DNA of 46,511 nt from Sideroxydans sp. Lineage in GTDB: Bacteria > Pseudomonadota > Gammaproteobacteria > Burkholderiales > Gallionellaceae. The position numbers and the translations under genes are program-made. Under the pieces are notes generated by a model, which saw only the letters and a program-made list of their open reading frames with translations, was not told the DNA's origin and searched no databases. The DNA lies in NCBI GenBank assembly GCA_029850585.1, contig JARCRQ010000095.1, positions 1 through 46,511 on the forward strand. The letters are read 5' to 3'. Positions 10,039-18,520 of this stretch are shown in pieces; the stretch's first letter is position 1, and the number at the start of each line of letters is the position of its first letter.

Positions 10039-11226
10039 TCAATTTTTGAAGGCGCGGATTGTACCGATTTCGGCGCAAAAATCTAGCAGATTCACTGACA
10101 GCGAATTTTGCGCCAAGTGCTGCGACCAACGCTCGGCATGTGCCAGCAATTCGGGGTGATGTACAGTCAGGTTAGCCCAATTTAGTGCCACCGCTTGCCC
10201 GTTCCACGCCAGCCAAAGCGACTGCATCACGGCGCGCGCATCCTCGCTTAAACCCACGCCATACAAATCCAACAAGGCTTGCAGTTTCAATTGATGCACG
10301 TCGTCATGCTGCGGATAAATCTGCCAGACGAACGGCTTGCCCGCCCATTGCGCACGCACACAAGAATCTTCACCGCGCACAAAATTCACATCACACGCCC
10401 ACAACAACGTGTCGTAATCGGACTGCGCCACGAAGGGCAAGATCTGCACGCGCAAACTACCTTTTTGATAGTCCGCCCGCCCTGCAAAATATGCCTGCAC
10501 CTGCGGCACGATGCGTCCTTCAGGCACGAGGCACAACACCGCTTGCGTACCATTCGCCCAAGCATCAAACAAGCTAGTTAAAGCGGCATTTTCATAAGCA
10601 AACAGCGACACTTTTAAGGTGTCCGCAGCAGGCATCGTTAAGCCAAGACTGCGCCAAAAAATTTCTTGCGCAGTCGCGTCATGTTGAAACACATCACGCC
10701 GCGCTAACAGTTCAGGCTCAATTAACAAACCCCCTGTTTGCGGCGTAAAACCAGGGAAGAAAAAATACTTAGTCAGCGGCAAACGTGGATGCGGCGAAGG
10801 CAGCTTATGGCAACCCGCCACCCAATCCTCCGCCGACAAATACTCCAAGTTAATCCACACCGGCGGCTCATCACACTCAGCCATCGCCGCGATATAGGCA
10901 TCGGGCAACTTACAAGCAAATGCCTCGACCACTACATCAAGTTTTAATGGGGTCAGAGTCGATTTATTTTCAATACTTTTAATCGAGTCTGACCCCATTA
11001 AAATCACCGCAACGCCTTGTTGCATCTGGCTTACCGCGTACACATCTAGCTCAGGACACAGCTTGGCAAAGCTCGCCAAATCATCCACCCACAAGCGCAC
11101 CGCACAGCCATGCTCATGCGCCAACAGCCGCGCCAACCGCCAACACACGCCGATGTCGCCGTAGTTGTCGATGACGCGACAAAAAATATCTATTGCAAGA
11201 GAAGGCGCGTTGCGCGGCATAGGCAT
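10039..11226 (-). CDS. earP: EF-P arginine rhamnosyltransferase EarP, carrying an in-frame palindromic insertion
   Basis: 395 residues; transfers rhamnose from dTDP-rhamnose to Arg32 of EF-P. The GT-B fold N-terminus [21 protein letters not shown] contains the catalytic aspartate region, and the sugar-nucleotide site is visible as [23 protein letters not shown] in short segments near residue 300. The start is 11226 or 11220 (MPMPRN); neither has a clear Shine-Dalgarno. Residues about 76-96 ([19 protein letters not shown]) are encoded by a 62-bp palindrome and do not look like family sequence. They fall in a variable loop before the conserved [12 protein letters not shown]. Function is probably kept, since the frame and downstream motifs are intact. 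Confidence 0.93.
   Translation of the reverse strand: MPMPRNAPSLAIDIFCRVIDNYGDIGVCWRLARLLAHEHGCAVRLWVDDLASFAKLCPELDVYAVSQMQQGVAVILMGSDSIKSIENKSTLTPLKLDVVVEAFACKLPDAYIAAMAECDEPPVWINLEYLSAEDWVAGCHKLPSPHPRLPLTKYFFFPGFTPQTGGLLIEPELLARRDVFQHDATAQEIFWRSLGLTMPAADTLKVSLFAYENAALTSLFDAWANGTQAVLCLVPEGRIVPQVQAYFAGRADYQKGSLRVQILPFVAQSDYDTLLWACDVNFVRGEDSCVRAQWAGKPFVWQIYPQHDDVHQLKLQALLDLYGVGLSEDARAVMQSLWLAWNGQAVALNWANLTVHHPELLAHAERWSQHLAQNSLSVNLLDFCAEIGTIRAFKN
10942..11003. repeat. 62-bp palindromic element inside earP
   Basis: Two ~23-base arms face each other: TTTTAATGGGGTCAGA followed by GTCGATT on the left and, read on the opposite strand, TTTTAATGGGGTCAGA followed by CTCGATT on the right. One mismatch separates the arms. 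An A/T-rich spacer of about 16 bases joins them. It is translated in frame within earP. It looks like a small mobile palindrome; the GGGGTCAGA-CTCGATT core resembles short repeats I recall from other proteobacterial genomes (memory, unchecked). Confidence 0.8.
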
Positions 11227-11251
11227 GATGAATAAATTTAAGTATAAAAAC

Positions 11252-11284
11252 AAAAACGCCCTAGAATTTTCTAGGGCGTTTTTT
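11252..11284 (-). terminator. terminator between tRNA-Gly and earP (symmetrical)
   Basis: Stem ACGCCCTAG / CTAGGGCGT, loop of six A/T bases, with A5 and T6 flanks, so it could work in both directions. In the minus direction it ends the tRNA-Gly transcript just after the encoded CCA. It lies about 26 bases before the earP start. Confidence 0.88.
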
Positions 11285-11286
11285 AT

Positions 11287-11362
11287 TGGAGCGGGAAAAG
11301 AGGTTCGAACTCTCGACCTATACCTTGGCAAGGTATCGCTCTACCAACTGAGCTATTCCCGC
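11287..11362 (-). tRNA. tRNA-Gly (anticodon GCC)
   Basis: 76 nt including an encoded 3' CCA. The acceptor stem pairs GCGGGAA with TTCCCGC. The D arm has AGCTCAGTTGGTAGAGC, the anticodon stem ATACC/GGTAT presents TTGCCAA with anticodon GCC, and the T loop has GTTCGAA. A near-consensus promoter lies directly upstream and a terminator directly downstream, so it is a single-gene transcription unit. Confidence 0.97.
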
Positions 11363-11375
11363 GAAACAGGCGCGC

Positions 11376-11403
11376 ATTATAGGGACAGCGAAAAATCTGT
11401 CAA
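11376..11403 (-). promoter_or_regulatory. sigma-70 promoter of tRNA-Gly
   Basis: On the minus strand: TTGACA, 16 bases, TATAAT, both hexamers exactly consensus. The start of transcription is expected a few bases before the tRNA 5' end. A GC-rich GCGCGCC discriminator follows the -10 box, typical of stringently controlled stable RNA genes. Confidence 0.9.
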
Positions 11404-11440
11404 TAAAATTTTGTGTTTTGTGGTGTGAATTTTTGCGCGG

Positions 11441-12208
11441 CTAATACACCCCGAATAATTGCGCAAAATTTTCACTGGTCGCTTGCCCGACTTCTTCCAC
11501 CGTAATGCCACGCAGTAGCGCGATTTCTTCAGCGACGTGTTTCACATAAGCGGGTTGATTGAGCTTGCCGCGAAATGGCACAGGGGCGAGATACGGCGAA
11601 TCGGTCTCAATCAAAATGCGATTCAGCGGCACGCGTTGCGCCACGTCTTTAATCTGTGTTGCATTCTTAAACGTAACGATGCCCGAAAACGAAATATAGA
11701 AATTCAAATCCAGCGCGGCTTGCGCAGCTTCCCAATTTTCGGTGAAGCAGTGCATTACGCCACCCACTTCCTGCGCCCCTTCCTCCGCCATGATGCGCAC
11801 AGTATCTTCAGCCGAGGCACGGGTATGAATGATGAGCGGTTTTTTGCACTCACGCGCCGCGCGAATATGGGTGCGAAAGCGTTCACGCTGCCACTCCAAA
11901 TCGCCCGTCAAACGAAAATAATCTAAGCCCGTTTCACCAATCGCGATGATTTTTTTATGCTGTGCAAGTGCGACTAATTGCGCGACGCTAGGCTCGATTT
12001 CATTTTCATAATCGGGATGCACACCGACCGAGGCGTAGATGTTGTCAAAGCGTTCGGCGAGTGCTAACACTTGCGGAAAATCGGGCAAATTCACCGACAC
12101 ACACAAGGCTTTAGTGACTTGATTAGCGTGCATTTGTGCCAATACCGCGTCGATGTTATTAACCAAATCGGGGAAATTGATATGGCAGTGAGAATCTATA
12201 AAAGACAT
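11441..12208 (-). CDS. tatD: TatD family metal-dependent hydrolase (deoxyribonuclease)
   Basis: 255 residues of the amidohydrolase-like barrel. It opens with FIDSHCHINFP (metal-binding HxH), then GVHPDYE, the metal ligand glutamate in AIGETGLDYF, PLIIHTR, the MHCFTEN segment and ETDSPYLAPVPFRGK. These are the full set of TatD/YcfH motifs. The family has 3'-5' exonuclease activity on DNA in E. coli. It is the last gene of the acpP-fabF-pabC-mltG-tmk-holB-tatD run, only six bases after holB. The symbol is for the family; this position often carries the YcfH paralogue. Confidence 0.93.
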   Translation of the reverse strand: MSFIDSHCHINFPDLVNNIDAVLAQMHANQVTKALCVSVNLPDFPQVLALAERFDNIYASVGVHPDYENEIEPSVAQLVALAQHKKIIAIGETGLDYFRLTGDLEWQRERFRTHIRAARECKKPLIIHTRASAEDTVRIMAEEGAQEVGGVMHCFTENWEAAQAALDLNFYISFSGIVTFKNATQIKDVAQRVPLNRILIETDSPYLAPVPFRGKLNQPAYVKHVAEEIALLRGITVEEVGQATSENFAQLFGVY

Positions 12209-12214
12209 GATGGT

Positions 12215-13213
12215 TTAGGCGGTCAGTAGTTGGCGATACGCCAGCAATAAAGATTCAAAAAATAATTTCGGATTGAGTGTGTGTTGCGCTTCGCGCTTGG
12301 CAGTTTGCAATAGCTTTTGCAAACGCGCTAACGCCAGCGGCTCGACAGCGGCGACTAATTTTTTAATCGCCGCCGCATCCTGCATGTGATAACGCACACT
12401 GCCCGCCAGCTTCATCGCGCTCAAATCAAAACTCCATTGTTGCAACCATTGCACCACTAAAACTTGCTCGGTTTTTTGCAACATTTCGGCGAGGGAAAAC
12501 ACATCCAATACACTCGGTTGGCGTAAGGCGGCGAGTAATTTTTCGCGCTCATCCAAGCCAGTTTGCGCATCGCCTTGCAATGCTAACAAGGGCGCGAACC
12601 CCGCCCTGGCTAAGGCAGTTTCAGGCTGTTTAACACCTTGCGTTTGCAGCCAAGCCGTAGCGGTTGCTACATCAGGCATCGTTAAATTAAACGCCACGCA
12701 GCGGCTCAAAATAGTCGGCAACAGTTGCTGCGCTTTATGCGTCACCACAATAAACAACATGTCGCGCGGCGGCTCTTCCAGGCTTTTTAATAAAGCGTTT
12801 GCCGCGTTGTGATTCATCGCCTCGGCGGGATAAATAATAATGACGCGCTTGCCGCCTTGGTGCGCCGACAAACTCAAAAAATCTGCCAGTTCACGAATCT
12901 GCTCGACGCTAATTTGCTTGCTTGGTTTTTTGCCTGTCTCAGTTTCTTCGCCCGCCAAACTAATTGCATCAGGCTGCACTAAACGAAAATCGGGATGCGC
13001 GCCTTGCGACAGCCAATGGCACGCAGGGCAAGTGCCACATGCCATGCCAGAGCTGTGTGGTTGCTGGCACAACAGCGCGTGCGCGAAGTTAATCGCCAGC
13101 TCTAACTCGCCGACACCTTTATTGCCCTTGAACAACAAGCCTTGCGGCGGACGCGCGCGCAACGCTTGCAGCCGCTGCCAGTCATTTTCTTGCCAAGGAT
13201 AAAGTGCGCTCAT
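12215..13213 (-). CDS. holB: DNA polymerase III subunit delta'
   Basis: 332 residues; clamp-loader subunit that opens the beta clamp with DnaX and delta. Visible are a degenerate nucleotide-binding loop (FKGNKGVGELELA), the zinc-module cysteines in CGTCPACHW, the sensor-1-like SLEEPP stretch and the SRC motif (LPTILSRCVAF). It starts three bases after the tmk stop and ends six bases before tatD. In many gamma- and betaproteobacteria a small pilZ gene stands between holB and tatD; there is none here. Confidence 0.95.
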   Translation of the reverse strand: MSALYPWQENDWQRLQALRARPPQGLLFKGNKGVGELELAINFAHALLCQQPHSSGMACGTCPACHWLSQGAHPDFRLVQPDAISLAGEETETGKKPSKQISVEQIRELADFLSLSAHQGGKRVIIIYPAEAMNHNAANALLKSLEEPPRDMLFIVVTHKAQQLLPTILSRCVAFNLTMPDVATATAWLQTQGVKQPETALARAGFAPLLALQGDAQTGLDEREKLLAALRQPSVLDVFSLAEMLQKTEQVLVVQWLQQWSFDLSAMKLAGSVRYHMQDAAAIKKLVAAVEPLALARLQKLLQTAKREAQHTLNPKLFFESLLLAYRQLLTA

Positions 13214-13216
13214 AAG

Positions 13217-13819
13217 TTATAGCGTGTCCAAAATTGTACGAAGTTGTAAGGCAACTTTTTCTATCGTTTGCGTCGCATCCAACACCGCATAACGCGATGG
13301 ATGTTCTGCCACGCGACGGTGATAGCCCGCGCGCACGCGCTCAAAAAAATCGCTCTGTTCTTGCTCGAATTTATCCAAGCTGACGTTGTTGGCTAAACGC
13401 TGTTTAGACACGGCTACCGTCACATCAAAAAACAAGGTTAAGTCAGGCTGTAAACCTTGTTGCACCCAGCTTTCTAACGCTTGCAATTTCGCCCAGTCCA
13501 TGCAGCGCGCTGAGCCTTGATAGGCAAACGTCGCATCCGAAAAACGATCTGAAATGACAATTTTTCCTGCCGCTAAAGCAGGCTGTATCACTTGCGCCAG
13601 ATGTTCGGCACGCGCCGCAAACATCAGCAAGGCTTCCGCATCATTACTCATTTTTTGCTGCAATAAAATCTCGCGCAACTGCTCGCCTAACGCCGTGCCA
13701 CCTGGTTCGCGCGTGACGATTACCTCGTGCCCACGCGCGCGCAACGCGTCCGCAAAATTCGCCAAATGGGTACTCTTCCCCGCCCCATCCATGCCTTCAA
13801 AAGTGATAAATTTTTTCAT
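13217..13819 (-). CDS. tmk: thymidylate kinase
   Basis: 200 residues; phosphorylates dTMP to dTDP. The start at 13819 gives [17 protein letters not shown], placing the P-loop at the usual position; upstream frame falls in an intergenic repeat and is not family sequence. The DR(Y/F) motif appears as [14 protein letters not shown], and TREPGGT marks the substrate loop. It overlaps no neighbour: about 100 bases of repeat-rich sequence separate it from mltG upstream, and holB starts three bases after its stop. Confidence 0.96.
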   Translation of the reverse strand: MKKFITFEGMDGAGKSTHLANFADALRARGHEVIVTREPGGTALGEQLREILLQQKMSNDAEALLMFAARAEHLAQVIQPALAAGKIVISDRFSDATFAYQGSARCMDWAKLQALESWVQQGLQPDLTLFFDVTVAVSKQRLANNVSLDKFEQEQSDFFERVRAGYHRRVAEHPSRYAVLDATQTIEKVALQLRTILDTL

Positions 13820-13827
13820 AGCTTTAT

Positions 13828-13900
13828 TAGTTGTTAGTCGTGAGCGGATAGTCGTTAGTTGGGATTGCCTGCTGCACACAAAACTCACCACATCTGACGA
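13828..13900. repeat. heptamer-repeat spacer between mltG and tmk
   Basis: The left part reads as consecutive sevens: TAGTTGT, TAGTCGT, GAGCGGA, TAGTCGT, TAGTTGG (13828-13862). After a ~20-base centre, ACTCACCACATCTGACGA (13883-13900) is weakly complementary to it. It has the same layout as three other spacers in this window. Confidence 0.6.
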
Positions 13901-13920
13901 TAAAAGCGGAGAGTTTTTCC

Positions 13921-14898
13921 CTATTTTTGATATTGATTCACCGCTCGATTGTGTTCATCCAAGCTGCTAGAAAATTTTGAGCTGCCATCGCCGCGCGCGA
14001 CGAAATATAGTGCAGAGGTTTTGGCAGGATGCAGCGCGGCTTGTAGCGATGCATCTCCTGGTAAAGCTATCGGGGTAGGTGTTAAACCTCTGCGCGTGTA
14101 GGTGTTGTAGGGCGTGTCGCGGGTTAAATCATTGCGGCGAATGTTGCCGTCGAATTTTTCGCCCATACCGTAAATTACCGTAGGGTCGGTTTGCAGCAAC
14201 ATGCCTAACCGCAAGCGATTGATGAACACGCCCGCAATCATGGCGCGGTCGCTCGGCGTACCGGTTTCTTTTTCCACGATAGATGCCAAGGTCAAGGCTT
14301 CATAGGGCGTGTGCAGGGGTAGCTCCGCCTCGCGGCTCGCCCATGCCACACTCAAGTGTTGCTGCATGGTTTGGTAGGCGCGCTTATAAATTTGCACATC
14401 ACTGCTGCCTTTGGCGAAGAAATAAGTGTCGGGGAAAAACAGCCCTTCTGGATGCGTTTCAGTTGCACCTATGGCCTGCAAAATTTGCGTCGAGGTCATG
14501 TCTTGCGTGGCGTGTTTCAAATCAGCATGCGCATCTAGCGCGGCGCGAAATTGCTTGAAACTCCAGCCCTCGATTACGCTGATTTGACTCTGTTGCACCT
14601 GCCCTTTGCTGATGATGTCGAGCAATTCCAACATCGAGACGGGATGCGTTAAAGCATACTCGCCTACTTTTACTTTATCGGCCTTGCCCAGCACACGTGC
14701 CAATGCAACGAATAGCGTTTCTTGCTGCAAAAACTGCGCTTGCGCTAATTGATGCGCAACGCTTTTTAAGCTGCTACCCGCATTGATAGAAAACTCGAAA
14801 GGCATACTAGGCAAGGCTTGCGGACGATTCAGCCAATAGCCTAACGCGCTGCTCGCCAATAAAATAAACAGTAGTATCCAAGTCAGTATTTTTTTCAT
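13921..14898 (-). CDS. mltG: endolytic murein transglycosylase MltG
   Basis: 325 residues. It is an inner-membrane protein with one N-terminal membrane helix ([19 protein letters not shown]) and a periplasmic YceG domain. It cleaves nascent glycan strands and helps set their length. The catalytic glutamate lies in ASIVEKETG (about E209), followed by the conserved [21 protein letters not shown] region in two pieces and [14 protein letters not shown]. Its start overlaps the pabC stop by four bases. The pabC-mltG-tmk-holB order is the standard proteobacterial arrangement. Confidence 0.96.
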   Translation of the reverse strand: MKKILTWILLFILLASSALGYWLNRPQALPSMPFEFSINAGSSLKSVAHQLAQAQFLQQETLFVALARVLGKADKVKVGEYALTHPVSMLELLDIISKGQVQQSQISVIEGWSFKQFRAALDAHADLKHATQDMTSTQILQAIGATETHPEGLFFPDTYFFAKGSSDVQIYKRAYQTMQQHLSVAWASREAELPLHTPYEALTLASIVEKETGTPSDRAMIAGVFINRLRLGMLLQTDPTVIYGMGEKFDGNIRRNDLTRDTPYNTYTRRGLTPTPIALPGDASLQAALHPAKTSALYFVARGDGSSKFSSSLDEHNRAVNQYQK

Positions 14899-15707
14899 AG
14901 GCCGCGCTCCTGCTCAAATAATGCTGCTAGTTTTTGCGCCATCGCAAAGTCATGCCAATGACGATTGCCACACTCCCGCACCGACCACAAGCCCAGCACG
15001 CTATTCACCAAAAAAACTTCATCGGCGGCTAATACTTCAGCTAAAGAAATCGTGCGAATTTGTAACGGCATAGCATGTTGTGCCGCGTAAGCAATGACCC
15101 GATCACGCTGCACGCCCGCCACCCCGCATTGCGTTAAATCAGGAGTCAGCAACACCCCAGACTGTACGATAAACACATTGCTGCGTATGGCTTCGATAAC
15201 ATTGCCCTGCGCGTCTAACAGCAAGCCTTCAGCAAATTTTGCAGCGTGTGGCTCATTCGCTGCCAAGACGTTTTCTAAACGATTGAGGTGCTTGATGCCC
15301 GCTAATCGCGGCTGCTGACTTAAGCGTAATTCACAGATGCGCAACGCGATGCCTAAAGTGTAATTTTGCGCAGGGTACACAGGCAGTTCGCTCACATCCC
15401 AGAGGTGCGTAGGCTCGCCATCGGCACTCGCTGCGTAGCCGCGTTGCGCGATGCCACGCGTGATGATGAGTTTAATAATCGCGTTGGGATGTTGTACTAG
15501 CAAGCCCGCTAACTCATGCTCCAGATGCGACAAAGCTGGGCAGTGTATGCCCAGCTTTGCACAATCTTGCTGAATTTTTTGCAGATGCAAATTTTGATGT
15601 AAAGCAATGCCGCGTTGCGCACGCAAGGTACGAAACACGCCATCCCCATACAACAGCCCTCGGTCGCGAATGCTGATGCTCTGACCAACTTGCCCGTTAA
15701 TCAGCAT
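14895..15707 (-). CDS. pabC: aminodeoxychorismate lyase
   Basis: 270 residues, fold type IV PLP enzyme that releases pyruvate from 4-amino-4-deoxychorismate to make p-aminobenzoate for folate. The start at 15707 gives MLINGQVGQSISIRDRGLLYGDGVF, matching the family; earlier in-frame codons overlap fabF. The Schiff-base lysine is K139 in AGIKHLNRLENV, and the cofactor phosphate is held near SNVFIV. It starts seven bases after fabF and overlaps mltG by four bases. Confidence 0.95.
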   Translation of the reverse strand: MLINGQVGQSISIRDRGLLYGDGVFRTLRAQRGIALHQNLHLQKIQQDCAKLGIHCPALSHLEHELAGLLVQHPNAIIKLIITRGIAQRGYAASADGEPTHLWDVSELPVYPAQNYTLGIALRICELRLSQQPRLAGIKHLNRLENVLAANEPHAAKFAEGLLLDAQGNVIEAIRSNVFIVQSGVLLTPDLTQCGVAGVQRDRVIAYAAQHAMPLQIRTISLAEVLAADEVFLVNSVLGLWSVRECGNRHWHDFAMAQKLAALFEQERGL

Positions 15708-15714
15708 CACGCAA

Positions 15715-16947
15715 TTAAACTTTACGGAATACCAACGATCCGTTCGTTCCGCCAAAGCCGAAGTTGTTATTCACCGCGACATCAATTTTCATATCCCGCG
15801 CCGTATTCGCACAGTAATCTAAATCACATTCAGGATCTTGATTGAAAATGTTAATCGTCGGTGGCGAGATTTGATGATGCACCGCCAGCGCACAAAACAC
15901 CGATTCAATGCCGCCCGCGCCGCCTAACAAATGCCCCGTCATCGACTTCGTTGAGTTGATAACCAATTTTTTCGCATGGTCGCCAAACGCCAACTTAATC
16001 GCATCGCTTTCGTTCTTGTCGCCTAACGGCGTGGACGTGCCATGCGCGTTGACGTATTGCACGCCGTCAGGATTAACCCCTGCGTTACGCAAGGCGTTCA
16101 ACATACTGCGCTTAGGCCCATCGCTGTTTGGCGAGGTGATGTGATACGCGTCGCCGCTCATTCCATAACCTGCCAACTCAGCGTAAATCTTCGCACCGCG
16201 TGCCTTGGCGTGTTCGTATTCTTCCAACACCAATACGCCAGCACCCTCACCCATGACAAAACCATCGCGGTCTTTGTCCCAAGGGCGGCAAGCGGTAGCG
16301 GGGTCATCGTTGCGCGTACTCAAAGCGCGCGCAGAAGAAAAACCACCAATCGCTAATGCGTTAATCGTCGCTTCTGAACCACCCGCAATCATCACATCGG
16401 CATCGCCGTACTCGATGATACGAGCTGATTCGCCGATGCAATGCGTACCCGTGGTACAAGCCGAAACCATCGCCAAGTTCGGTCCTTTCAGACCGAACAT
16501 CACCGACAGGTTGCCAGAAATCATATTGATGATACTGCCCGGAATAAAGAACGGCGAAATTTTGCGCGGACCACCCGCGAGATAATCGTCGTGAGTCGCT
16601 TCAATCATCGGCAAACCGCCGATGCCTGAACCGATATTCACACCGATGCGCTCAGAATTCTGATCAGTCACTTCCAGACCAGAATCTTTCAGTGCTTCGA
16701 TACCCGCGACCAAGCCGAAATGGATAAATCTATCCATGCGGCGTGCATCTTTCGCAGGCAAAAATTGAGTGACATCGAAATCTTTTACTTCACCAGCAAC
16801 CTGGCAAGCAAAAGCACTCGCGTCAAAATGAGAAATGGTGGTAATCCCAGACTTTCCAGCAACAATGTTCTGCCAGACTTTAGGGATTCCAAGTCCGACT
16901 GGAGAAACAATCCCCAGCCCCGTGATAACTACTCTACGTTTAGACAA
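15715..16947 (-). CDS. fabF: beta-ketoacyl-ACP synthase II
   Basis: 410 residues; elongates acyl-ACP by condensation with malonyl-ACP, including the temperature-sensitive palmitoleate to vaccenate step. The Cys-His-His triad is complete: C164 in SACTTGTHC, H302 in AHGTSTPLGD and H339 in MTGHLLGGAGG. It lies 35 bases after acpP, its substrate carrier, in a shared operon. The conserved C-terminal NNNFGFGGTNGSLVF is present, so it is full length. Confidence 0.98.
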   Translation of the reverse strand: MSKRRVVITGLGIVSPVGLGIPKVWQNIVAGKSGITTISHFDASAFACQVAGEVKDFDVTQFLPAKDARRMDRFIHFGLVAGIEALKDSGLEVTDQNSERIGVNIGSGIGGLPMIEATHDDYLAGGPRKISPFFIPGSIINMISGNLSVMFGLKGPNLAMVSACTTGTHCIGESARIIEYGDADVMIAGGSEATINALAIGGFSSARALSTRNDDPATACRPWDKDRDGFVMGEGAGVLVLEEYEHAKARGAKIYAELAGYGMSGDAYHITSPNSDGPKRSMLNALRNAGVNPDGVQYVNAHGTSTPLGDKNESDAIKLAFGDHAKKLVINSTKSMTGHLLGGAGGIESVFCALAVHHQISPPTINIFNQDPECDLDYCANTARDMKIDVAVNNNFGFGGTNGSLVFRKV

Positions 16948-16982
16948 GCTGACTCCGTTTTTAACAACAGAATTGAAAGGAA

Positions 16983-17216
16983 TTACTTTTGATGAGCCAA
17001 GACGTAGTCAATGGCGTTTTGTACTGAAGTGATTTTTTCTGCTTCATCGTCAGGGATTTCGCATTCAAACTCTTCTTCCAGTGCCATAACCAATTCAACT
17101 GTATCCAGTGAATCTGCACCCAAGTCGTTGACGAATGAAGATTCGTTTTTAACTTCCGCTTCATTTACACCTAATTGTTCAGCAACAATTTTCTTTACGC
17201 GTTGTTCAATAGACAT
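16983..17216 (-). CDS. acpP: acyl carrier protein
   Basis: 77 residues, strongly acidic. S36 in the invariant [10 protein letters not shown] receives the 4'-phosphopantetheine arm that carries growing fatty acids. A strong GGAGA ribosome-binding site precedes the ATG. It is the first gene of acpP-fabF-pabC-mltG-tmk-holB-tatD and has its own promoter. Unusually for this cluster, fabG/fabD/fabH do not lie upstream; an HU gene and its terminator do. Confidence 0.98.
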   Translation of the reverse strand: MSIEQRVKKIVAEQLGVNEAEVKNESSFVNDLGADSLDTVELVMALEEEFECEIPDDEAEKITSVQNAIDYVLAHQK

Positions 17217-17259
17217 CTTTATCTCCTACCCTTAAATTAAAAATCAAAACAGCGGCGGC

Positions 17260-17288
17260 ATTGTAGCAAACTTGCCGCATTCTTCCAA
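17260..17288 (-). promoter_or_regulatory. promoter of the acpP operon
   Basis: On the minus strand TTGGAA and TACAAT are separated by exactly 17 bases. The predicted leader is about 40 nt and ends in GGGTAGGAGATAAAG before the acpP ATG. It lies between the HU terminator and acpP, the position expected for an independent promoter. Confidence 0.72.
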
Positions 17289-17334
17289 ACCGCATCATTC
17301 AGTATCGTTAAATACTTTGTATGTTTTACACAAT

Positions 17335-17365
17335 AAAAAAGGAGTTCAGTGATGAACTCCTTTTT
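17335..17365 (-). terminator. rho-independent terminator downstream of the HU gene
   Basis: GGAGTTC / GAACTCC stem with a six-base loop, extended by A and T runs on either side. The minus-strand transcript ends in TTTTTTATT. It lies about 40 bases after the HU stop and isolates HU from acpP. Confidence 0.88.
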
Positions 17366-17406
17366 AACACATTGAAAATTTTCAAACGTGCGGGGTGAAA
17401 GCAGAA

Positions 17407-17691
17407 TTACTTCTTAACGCCGTTCACAACACCCTTCAATGTCGCACCTGCTTTGAATGCTGGCACTTTAGATGCTTTGATTTTCAGCTCTGCGCCAGTC
17501 TTAGGATTACGACCGATACGGGCTGCGCGTTTGCGCACTTCAAATGTACCGAAACCAACCAATGCGACGTTGTCGCCTTTTTTCAAAGTGCTAGTGATAA
17601 TTTCTAACAAGCCAGCGATATTACGTTCCGCGTCTGCTTTAGTGCTGCCAGTTTTTTCAGCCAATGCGTCGATCAGTTCTTTTCTGTTCAT
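17407..17691 (-). CDS. hupB: HU family DNA-binding protein
   Basis: 94 residues, a histone-like dimer that bends DNA. The start at 17691 gives MNRKELIDALAEKTG, preceded by AAGGAA; the frame further upstream lacks family similarity. The signature GFGTFEVRKRAARIGRNP and the following KTGAELKIKA arm, with proline at the tip, identify HU rather than IHF (no IHF-specific arm residues). It has its own terminator. Whether the strain calls it hupA or hupB cannot be told from sequence. Confidence 0.93.
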   Translation of the reverse strand: MNRKELIDALAEKTGSTKADAERNIAGLLEIITSTLKKGDNVALVGFGTFEVRKRAARIGRNPKTGAELKIKASKVPAFKAGATLKGVVNGVKK

Positions 17692-17851
17692 GTTGAATAT
17701 TCCTTGAGTTAGTTTATGAATAACTGCCCTGTGCAGCGGCGCGAAGTGTAGCACTCAATTTATTTGTTTTGTACAGCCTAACTTCACAAAACCTATATAA
17801 ATCACATTTTTTTACATTTTATTCGCAGTCATTGCTCGGAGAACGACTGTT

Positions 17852-18520
17852 TCACTGCTTTTTAGCCTGTCCCGCATGGGCTGCGCACAGCTTTTCACAG
17901 GGCGTACCATCGCCGTCACCATCCAAGTACTTCAGCCCACACACGCTTAAATAATGACGCGCTTCAGCGCAGCTAGACATTTGCGAGCAATGTTTTTTGT
18001 TGCCGCAGGAGGCATCACGCACTGCTGGCTGCGTGATGGGATGCGCGGGTGACGCGCTATTGGGATGCTGTTTACGCCACTCCCACGGCGGGGTGGGCTT
18101 GCTCATCGCCCATAAGCCACGTGGCTCTGCGCGCGCTTCGGCTTCGAGCGCGCGTAAGGCTTGATTGCTATGAAAATGCGAATACTCCCACGCCATACCT
18201 CGCTTGATTTGTTCGGCATTTACGTCCAAACCCGCCACGCTTAAATGCGCAATCATGCGACCGTATTGGTCAAATGCCTGACTGGTAAATTGCACGGATT
18301 TGCCCAGTACCATGCCCGCTAAAGACTGCTGCGAACTCGCACCGAATGGTTGTGATTTTTCGGGCGCGTCTATTTCCACTAAGCGCACTTTTAATACGCC
18401 AGCCCCGCGCTTAATCAACACCGTATCACCATCCAATACCGCGATGACGTTGGCATTAAACGTTGCGCTATAGGCATTCGTCGCGAACAACAGCAAAGCC
18501 GCTAATAACCAGGCTTTCAT
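17852..18520 (-). CDS. secreted thermonuclease (SNase-like) with C-terminal Excalibur domain
   Basis: 222 residues. A signal peptide (MKAWLLAALLLFATNAYSA) directs export. The SNase OB-fold spans about residues 20-150, with DGDTVLI, VRLVEIDAPE and QYGRMIAHL covering the calcium-binding aspartates and catalytic arginine/glutamate positions. A proline-rich linker leads to an Excalibur calcium-binding domain (about 175-215): four cysteines around the DGDGDGTPCE loop. It is probably a periplasmic or extracellular Ca-dependent nuclease. Its ATG overlaps the pgpA stop by four bases, so it is the last gene of the rib-nusB-thiL-pgpA run. Confidence 0.88.
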   Translation of the reverse strand: MKAWLLAALLLFATNAYSATFNANVIAVLDGDTVLIKRGAGVLKVRLVEIDAPEKSQPFGASSQQSLAGMVLGKSVQFTSQAFDQYGRMIAHLSVAGLDVNAEQIKRGMAWEYSHFHSNQALRALEAEARAEPRGLWAMSKPTPPWEWRKQHPNSASPAHPITQPAVRDASCGNKKHCSQMSSCAEARHYLSVCGLKYLDGDGDGTPCEKLCAAHAGQAKKQ

